From assembly GCA_946811695.1 (NCBI GenBank), contig OX328131.1, positions 12,805,141 to 12,869,140 on the forward strand: a stretch of DNA of 64,000 nucleotides. The letters are read 5' to 3'. The notes beneath the pieces are model-generated. The model was not told the DNA's origin. It ran no database searches and saw nothing but the letters and a program-made list of their open reading frames with translations. Shown here one piece after another: positions 56,109 to 64,000 of this stretch (positions are counted from its first letter, which is position 1; each line of letters opens with the position of its first letter). The translations under genes and the position numbers were made by a program. Origin of the DNA: Gonocerus acuteangulatus. Lineage: Eukaryota; Arthropoda; Insecta; Hemiptera; Coreidae.

Positions 56109-56372
56109 TAATTAAAACTTGTTGAAAGATTCACATATATGCCTCAAATGGCCCACTCTTGTGATGTTACCCCTTGCTCGTTCATCTGTTGTATGTTTGA
56201 CTTACAAGCAAATTTTAAGCACATACTAACACTAATTGTAATTCTACATGAAATGTGCCACACAATTAATGGAAAAATCCCTTTACCCTTTACAAAACGG
56301 GCCGGGAGGCTGTGTTCCTTGGTCAGAAAGCATATCTAATATTGAATACTTTTAAATTTTGTTTGCTGGCAG
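56109..56372. other. Nothing recognised
   Basis: An open stretch of 66 codons (56139-56339) has no family match or context. Confidence 0.4.
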
Positions 56373-56972
56373 TCATGAATTTTGAATCCATGTCGCGAAA
56401 TTTCAGTTTTACCAGGGTCTTACATAATCTCAGGACTTCTTCGAATTCGTAATTGTCGTCGTTTTCTTATGGTGATTCAATTATATCTGCCTCTCCTCCG
56501 TTAGATTCCTTTGGTGTAGCATTTACACATCAATTATCCATTACATTATTTAAATGTATTTTTATTTCTCTTTATTCATATTCAGACTTTAATATTGAAA
56601 TTATGTACACTTTAATGTACTAAATTATGTACATTGAGAAACAATATTTAGTTAGTAATATGTTTAGAAATTTTGAATTGTCTACTATTTGTTCGAAATT
56701 TTTGAGGCTTCTAATTCAATATTCATTCTAAAATTTTTAGTACCATCGTTTCTTCACTTTTATAATTAATTTAACTATCCTCTTTAACATATTATACAGT
56801 TTTAAATTGTGATTTTATAGATTTCACTGTTATCCGTGTAAGATTATAATTAATTTTATACTTAAAGTTAAGGCATTTTCTTTTTAAGTGAAATTATTTT
56901 CGTTTTAATGGACATGAAATTTGCATTTAAAGTCATGAAATTGGCTTTCACAAAAGTAGTAGGCAACCTGAA
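56373..56972 (+). repeat. Dispersed repeat, partner of 38747-39405
   Basis: Same blocks in the same order and orientation as in hts intron 12, ending AAATTGGCTTTCACAAAAGT. Confidence 0.8.
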
Positions 56973-58639
56973 CAAAAATCCAAAATTTCCAGAGTTGTTA
57001 TATTTTCTAGCAAAACCTCTTATATGCATTCGTGCCTATCCAACTGATCCTCTCTCCTAGAGTTTAGTAAATAGGCCCGGTTGGATGGGGAACATGAATT
57101 TCCATCATCCAGCACTTCCTACGATGAGGGGCAGAAGAATCTTAACATCTCTCCCAGCAATTCAATATTTTACTAATTTTGAATCTGATAACCATTTATT
57201 TGCCGAATGGAAATCTGCTCTGTGCCACATTTTATTTATTTTGTGGTAATTTACAATTTGATTGAAACTTGTTAAATTTTATGAAGACAAGGGATGGTTG
57301 GGATTTAGCCGAAACCCAACCAATCTTTGTATCACTGCAACGGCTAACTATCTCCATCTCCACTTGTTAAATTTTGTACATACAATAACATTTTTGTACA
57401 GCAAATATAGAGAATAAAATACAGAGTTCGATGACGTTTATAGAACAAAAAATGGATAATTATTAACACCTTGATGGCGGCTGTCAAAGGTGTTTGACAG
57501 TAGCGCCTCCTACCAAATGGCGGGTGTCGAAGGGTCTTGTACACCCAACAGTGCTCCCTCAATTCAGTCTGTGTTTGTCTCGCTAGACAGAAACAACTCC
57601 TTACTTGTTCGTAGCCAATATAAAGGGGTTTCCTTCAAACCTGACCGGCCCACCACTGGAATTTTCTATTTTTCAACGCACCACCGACTTTTTCGTAAAA
57701 ATCACTATTATTCTGTTACAACAAAAAAAAACAAAACGTTTTTTGCAATTTTCCCATACAGTTCAGATCTTTTTTTTTTTTTTTTTAATTATTACTTGCA
57801 CACTATTCATTTAAATATTTGAATTAATTGATTTTGGTTGTTCAATTGCATTCTTATTGTTTTCTCAGTGTGAATAGTACAGAACACCAGTTTTAAATAA
57901 ATAATCCAGGGAAATTTTTATTAAAAAATGTAATAAAGTATTTCTTCTTCAGATAACACATTATTATATGTTTACCTTCAATGGCTAATCTTGTTCATCT
58001 AGAAGCTAATCCAGGTAGGTATCTTCGATGTTATTTTTAGTGGCAGTTGTTCATTGCAAGTATTTATAGGAGTTTTTTGAAGCTGGTTTAATCAAATTGA
58101 AAGCCATTGAACTTAGGTTAAGGAATTGGAACTGGCCTGCTGTAAAGATTTTTAAGAGTCCCTCTTGGTCGCATGTATCTTTCTTGGGGTAACGAAAGGA
58201 ATTATTGAAAATCGACCTGAATCTAATATCATAATGCACATCGATTTTAGGGTTCTTTTCATTGTTTTCCCCCATAAGATTTTTCAGGCTAGTAGATGGT
58301 AAAGAAATCTCCATTTCTTAAAAAAAATTACATTCATCGTTTTCCCCCCTGGCCCTTCAATTGCTTTCATCAGTAAGCCATGAATTGGCCAGTAAAACTA
58401 GGTATTTAGAAACAATTTTCCATTGTTTGTAATAGAGCTTTCCAAGGGGAAGTAGAAGAGATTGAGTGAGTAATTTCCGCTACTGTAAGTTTTCTATGCA
58501 TAATGGGGCCTAAAATCTCACTTCTCTTTAAGATATAATTGTAGTAGATGTTTTCATTGTTAAAAAAATATTCACTGCAATTATTCCAAGGTTTCCAAAT
58601 GACACTAGGGATAAGAACGTTATGGAGTTCCTGCTCATA
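56973..58639. other. No gene; fragment of a hammerhead-family border
   Basis: 57283-57365 (AGACAAGGGATGGTTGGGAT, AGCCGAAACCC, ACGGCTAACTATCTCCATCT) is a collapsed terminus of the dispersed family without a core. Open stretches at 57490-57822 (+) and 58051-58314 (-) have no recognised domain. Confidence 0.5.
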
Positions 58640-59005
58640 GGCATGAAAAGTTTTTGGAAAAACGGTTAGGAAATCATGGTAAGTGGAAGGTGACCATTCG
58701 AATGCTTACTAAATTCTTTATAAATAAGGTTCTGAAGCAATTTTCGATGGGGCGATGTCAATCTGGGAAATAAGTGCATAAAACTTCGAATGTGTTGTTC
58801 TTTGAGTGGGTTTTTGTCTTTATTTAACTCACTTTTTAAATGGTTCTTTTGTGTTTAAATTGCATTTATCAGTAAACCTAGTATTTTAGTAAAAGGAGGC
58901 AAGAAAATGAGAAACTTGTTGGTAATAGTGTTTTCCTAGAGCGAACATTTTAAATGGCTGGGGAGTTATTTCCGCTTAGGATACTACTGTCAGTTTCCTG
59001 CTGTG
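58640..59005 (+). repeat. Dispersed repeat, partner of 18100-18515
   Basis: AGGAAATCATGGTAAGTGGA, GGTTCTGAAGCAATTTTCGA and TTTCCGCTTAGGATACT occur in the same order as in the upstream copy. Confidence 0.75.
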
Positions 59006-59942
59006 GCGGAACCGCGCTAAGATGACGCAGTTCCTGAGAGTCGGACTTTTTTTTGCCACAAAACTTGAACATTTGTCGCCTAACTATTCTAATTAAAAAA
59101 TGTAATTATTCCCATTACAAACGACTAGACGAGTTCCTTAACCAGTAAAATCGGTCCATTTAAAGGAGGGGGGGGGGTAACTACGGATAGAAATTACTAA
59201 TATGCCCCTAACAGTAGAAATATTTTATATATTGCAAAGAAATTAACAGAACAGAATTAAATTAAAAAATAATAATGGAATCAGCAGTTCATTAGAAGGG
59301 CTTGTACAGAAATTAATTTCGGGGGGGGGGCTGAAAGCATTTGGGGGGTACAACCTAGAATTTGGAAACGTTAGCCAACTAAAACGCTATTGCACCCAAA
59401 AAAAATTTAGGAATTTAAATGATAGAAAGAATAAATGAACCAATTAAAAGTTTATCTTAAAACGACCAATAATATATTAGTTCGTTTATTATCTTTTGAA
59501 ACAGGCGTCGTAAGAACTGATTCTATGTTCTTCCTTTAGATCTGCCATAATGAGTGACTAGACATCTTGAACAGTCACTGAAATACTGCTTAAGTCAAGA
59601 CAGGTTGTATTCTAAGAAGTGCAGTACGTCACTGTTTGGATATAGTGATGGGATAAGTAGGTAGTTGATATATCTAGTGACGAAACCAGTGAAGTCACTC
59701 TTCGTCACTGGGACCCGCCTATTGAATACATCACCACGGGTTCAGGGTCTCTTGACTCCGAAGGAAAGTCACAACCGATCCAGGCTGGTCGCTGAGATCA
59801 AAGATTATACCAGCTTCAAGTCTCTTTATAATGTATTGTACTTCCGAACATGGGCGTATATAAGGGCATATATGTATATAAGGCCCCTCCGAAATTTTGT
59901 TTGATCGGTAAAAATCTGTCATAAAACCCTTAATAATAAGCC
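59006..59942. other. No gene; repeat fragments with G runs
   Basis: 59006-59050 (CGCTAAGATGACGCAGTTCC) matches 18600. 59076-59170 matches the inner text of the large palindrome (GAGTTCCTTAACCAGTAAAA, TCGGTCCATT, G run). 59330-59410 matches 2630-2700. Confidence 0.55.
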
Positions 59943-60405
59943 ATGAAGATTAGATAGTTAGCCGTCGAGGTGATAAGCAAAGATGGAATGGTTGGGATTT
60001 GGCTAAAGAAACCTCAATACGATTTTTGTTTAAAAAAATCTATATTTAGGACGTTTCGGCTACTCATTGGTAGCCTTCGTCAGCTAAAATGACAAGAAAA
60101 CAGAAATTAATACAAAACAAATTTTATAATTGAGATAAGTAACAGAACTATAAATATAATTAACTTATTATAAAAGAACAAATTGGTCTTAAATTCTTAG
60201 AATGAGTAAAATGAAAATCAATAGAAACATAACAAAAAAGAAGAAAAAAGGCTATTATATTGAAGTTTATATACGTAAATAGGTGCTAATAATAATATTA
60301 ATTAATTTTAACAAAGAAATAAGATACTACATACCAGTGAAAATGCCTGGAGGCAGAGGAAGACCAAAGTTGACAGTTAAGTATCCATTGTGGAAGAGTC
60401 TAAGA
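59943..60405 (-). mobile_element. Hammerhead-like element, single arm
   Basis: It opens TTAGATAGTTAGCCGTCGAG. The minus-strand core is at 60054-60083 (CTGACGA, GGCTAC/GTAGCC, GAAACGTCC). It runs to GGCAGAGGAAGACCAAAGTT, which ends directly at the large palindrome. Confidence 0.65.
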
Positions 60406-61286
60406 AAAAAGTCCGTCACGCAGGAGCTGCATAACTAAGAACTTTCCTCAGAATTTGGGTAGTGTAGACTGCTTTCCAGAACAATTTGATTAAAATATCC
60501 TACATAAATAAAATTTGTAATGAGTAACTGATCAATTATTAATTTGCTTCCAGAGTTATGTTTATACATGATACCTATTACACTACGTAATAAATACAAA
60601 AACCTCATATTATCGTATTTTGATCTAACGCAGGAACAGGATACAGTCACTCTAGTGGTAGAAAGCGCTCCTTGCGGCGGCTTTGTGAACCTACGTCTGG
60701 CGGGCTTTTCTATTGAAATATATTACAAATTAAACCCCCGCTTTCCGATTGACCGATTCAGCTCATTTTTACAACACTTCTTTCTCATGAGTTACCCACG
60801 ACGTATACCGCGTTTCGTTACAATACAGCAGAAATTACGACCGGTATGAGTATATTAGGAATTTGGGTCCAGAGTAAACCCCCCTTCTAATAAAACGATT
60901 TAGTTTATTTTTACAACACATATTTACCTGTAGATTACCACTATGAATACCGAGTTTCGTCGAAATACACCTAAAATCACGGCTGGTAGTGGCGAATTGG
61001 TATTGTCGGTCAGGAGTAAACCCCCCCTCCGTATGAACCGATTTAGTTTATTTTTATATCTCACTTTACTCTCTATATTACCAGTACGAATACCAAGTTT
61101 CGTTGAAATATAACAAATATTACGGCTGAAATGGTCAAATTAGTGTTTTGGGTTCGGGGTAAACCCCCCCTTCCGGTGGACCGATTTTGGTGGTTAACGA
61201 ACTCGTTCAATCGTTTGCTAATTGAATGCTATATACCAAGTTTCGTGACGAAAAAACAAAAACTCTGGCCGCTATCGTGTTAACAG

Positions 61287-61366
<80 letters not shown>

Positions 61367-62086
61367 TTTAACGGGGGTCATTTTCGGTCATGAGTCCAAC
61401 CTCAATAGCTACTTTCCTTCGGAGGAAAGTGCTAAAAGGAATCTACTAGGGTATATGAAACTGAAAACAAACCAGGTGGTGGGAGGGGGTCGGTAGGGAT
61501 CAAAGGCTTGTTTATGACATTTTATGACAGGAAAGGAGAAAAGGTGTTAATGGAAGGATACACAAGGGGCATGGGTAAAATACTAGGTGGGAGGTCGGGA
61601 GAATTTTTGACACATATTCGCGTAAATAGGAGAAATGCCTTGTTTGTCAGTTTTGTAGTTTATATTGTTTGTGTTTACATAAACCTAAACACAAACAATA
61701 TAAACTACAAAACTGACAAACAAGGCATTTCTCCTAATTACGCGTATATTTGTCAAAAACTCTCCTGACCTCCCACCTAGTATTTTTCCCATGCCCCTTG
61801 TGTATCCTTCCATTAACACCTTTTCTCCTTCATTATAGGGAACAAACAGCGTTGTAGTGGCCCAGATGTCCGTACGAAAAAAAAATAATAAAAATAAGGT
61901 GACAGGAGCAGAAGCTGTGCTTCATACCTTGGGGAGATTTGCTTGATGTCGACTCAAACATACTTTTAGCACTTTCCTCCGAAGGAAAGTAGCTATTGAG
62001 GTTGGACTCATGACGGAATTTTTGAAAAATTTCTTCGAATCTTTATCGATCCTACCTAGTAGACACCGAAAATGACCCCCGTTAAA

Positions 62087-62160
<74 letters not shown>

Positions 62161-63204
62161 CTGTTAACACGATAGCGGCCAGAGTTTTTGTTTTTTCGTC
62201 ACGAAACTTGGTATATAGCATTCAATTAGCAAACGATTGAACGAGTTCGTTAACCACCAAAATCGGTCCACTGGAAGGGGGGGTTTACCCCGAACCCAAA
62301 ACAATAATTTGATCATACCAGCCGTAATATTTGTTATATTTCAACGAAACTTGGTATTCGTAGTGGTAATATAGAGAGAAAAGTGAGATATAAAAATGAA
62401 CTAAATCGGTTCATAAGGAGGGGGGGTTTACTCCGGACCGACAATACCAATTCGCCACTACCAGCCGTGATTTTAGGTAAATTTCGACGAAACTCGGTAT
62501 TCATAGTGGTAATCTACAGGTAAATATGTGTTGTAAAAATAAACTAAATCGGTTCATTAGGAGGGGGGGTTTACTCCAGACCCACAATACCAATTCGCCA
62601 CTACCAACCGTGATTTTTGGTATATTTCGACGAAACTCGGTATTCGTAGTGGTAATCTACAGGTAAATATGTGATGTAAAAATAAACTAAATCGGTTCAT
62701 TAGGAGGGGGGGGGGTTACTCCGGACCCAAATTACTAATATACTCATACTGGTCGTAATTTCTGCTGTATTGTAACGAAACGCGGTATACGTCGTGGGTA
62801 ACTCATGAGAAAGAAGTGTTATAAAAATGAGCTTAATCGGTCAATCGGAAAGGAGGGTTTACTTTGTAATATATTTCAATAGAAAAGCCAGCCAGACATA
62901 GGTCCACAAAGGCGCCGCAAGGAGCGCTAGAGGGACTGTATCCGGTTCCTGCGTTAGATCAAAATACGATAATATGAGGTTTTTTGTATTTATTACGTAG
63001 TGCAGTAGGTACCATGTGTAAACATAACTCTGGAAGCAAATTAATAATTTATCAGTTACTCATTACAAAATTAAAAGAGAACTATTCATGTTTTTATTTT
63101 ATTTATGTAGGATATTTTAAGCAAATTGTTCTGGAAAGCAGTCTACACTACCCAAATTCTGAGGAAAGTGCTTAGTTATGCAGCTCCTGCGTGACGGACT
63201 TTTT
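60406..63204. mobile_element. 2.8-kb foldback element (near-palindrome)
   Basis: AAAAAGTCCGTCACGCAGGA at the left end is mirrored at the right end. The arms match inverted for about 1 kb (left about 60406-61430, right about 61965-63204), each passing through an (AT)n tract (61303-61362 and 62088-62154). Both arms contain 4 repeats of a roughly 140-base unit (GTAAACCCCCC..., CCGATTTAGTT, ACCAAGTTTCGT.GAAATA). No transposase was recognised; open stretches within (60544-60849, 62984-63175) are mirror images of arm sequence. Partial relatives lie at 1741, 3631 and 59076. Confidence 0.85.
61535..61828. repeat. Near-perfect 145-bp-arm hairpin in the palindrome loop
   Basis: GGAGAAAAGGTGTTAATGGA at 61535 is mirrored at 61809-61828 and the two arms pair almost base for base to an axis near 61682 (GTTTACATAAACCTAAAC). 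It sits in the loop of the larger palindrome, with little divergence between its arms. Confidence 0.9.
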
Positions 63205-63756
63205 ATGTACTTCTTATTCATGACGAGTCGCCATTCAAACTTAAGCAATATTTAACATGTACATTCCGGTCCGTGCTAGTGGATGGACGATTTTAATTCG
63301 AGATGTCAAGAAAAAAATATATAATTATACGAAACAAATTATCCTTTCTTTTTTTTATTCCTTTAAAAATCTAGTTTTGATCAAAGGAGTTTAAGATTGA
63401 CAAATAAATAATTGAGCCTACAAATAAAAAATCAACTTAAAAAGAAATGGACAGCATGCTGAACGGATGAAAAATATTGGAAAGAACAAAGAATAATGCT
63501 GTGGCGGTCCGTCATAAATTAATAACTTATTTTTTTATTAAGATAAGTAAATAATATTAAGATGAGAACACGTTTTTATAACCTCACCCCTAATGACGTC
63601 CCATTACACCCAATGAGGTAATAAATACATTTTTTCTTGAAACAAGCTTTCCACAATTTTGATATTTTGACTATTTTTTCAAAATTGAAATTTCCTATAA
63701 TATTCCATAATCAAAGAAGTCAGTTGTCCAAGCGCACCAATAAATCATCATTATAG

Positions 63757-63758
<2 letters not shown>
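63205..63758. other. Nothing recognised
   Basis: AT-rich sequence with no repeat that I could match inside the window. Confidence 0.5.

Positions 63759-63820
<62 letters not shown>
63759..63820. repeat. (AT)n microsatellite
   Basis: A pure AT dinucleotide run, followed by CTAGCTGTTACCCGG.GTGCCA. That text resembles the ends of common arthropod non-LTR or Penelope-type repeats, but too little is in the window to decide. Confidence 0.85.
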
Positions 63821-64000
63821 TAGCTGTTACCCGGTGTGCCAAGCTACTCCTACTTTCTGCATCTAGAAAAACCCAAATAAATTAGAAACCAAATAAGAAG
63901 TATTAAAATCTAATAACACAAATCTGTAACTGTTCGAGTTCACAGTTTCGAACCCGTGACCTCGGAACTATTAGTCCTAGAGGATTTTAACCTAGCCTAC

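Noticed and set aside
60544..60849. 101-codon open frame in the palindrome arm
   Set aside because: The mirror-image arm (62750-63080) has substitutions and indels that break the frame, and no domain is recognised.

Overview
This is eukaryotic, intron-rich, AT-rich DNA from an arthropod, most likely an insect. The evidence is GT/AG introns, tRNA- and 5S-derived SINEs, mariner, hAT-like, Harbinger-like and piggyBac-like remnants, and an adducin whose exons read closely like Drosophila Hts (hu-li tai shao). I cannot fix the order or species from the sequence.

The only protein-coding gene I can support is adducin (hts), on the + strand from the ATG at 19764 to the stop at 54284-54286. I could chain 21 coding exons by splice sites and reading phase. 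They encode an acidic N-terminus, an aldolase-class-II-like head lacking one metal-ligand histidine, a neck, a variable tail and a C-terminal lysine-rich MARCKS-related domain. Skipping the optional cassettes gives 693 residues. Four phase-neutral cassettes (27, 60, 51 and 54 nt) look optional. An alternative 3' terminal exon (45804-47203) replaces the MARCKS tail with a unique acidic, Ser-rich extension of about 466 residues, giving about 1132 residues. This layout resembles the Drosophila hts locus, which makes MARCKS-tailed adducins and a ring-canal form with a different C-terminus.

Region by region: 1-18.8 kb is intergenic or distal 5' sequence packed with repeats. It holds a 128-bp tandem array, a 36-copy 60-bp minisatellite open on both strands, a deleted mariner, and a 2.3-kb foldback element around a broken mariner-type transposase. 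From 18.8 to 54.7 kb is the hts transcription unit, with many element insertions in its introns, several with readable target-site duplications. From 54.7 to 64 kb is gene-free repeat sequence ending in a 2.8-kb near-palindrome with a second palindrome in its loop.

The most interesting non-genic signal is a dispersed family of partly inverted elements whose cores read CTGANGA - stem II - GAAAC - GTC, the layout of a hammerhead ribozyme, with a compensatory change in stem II between subfamilies. Three copies have clean 12-13 bp target-site duplications. Together these point to Penelope-like retroelement termini.
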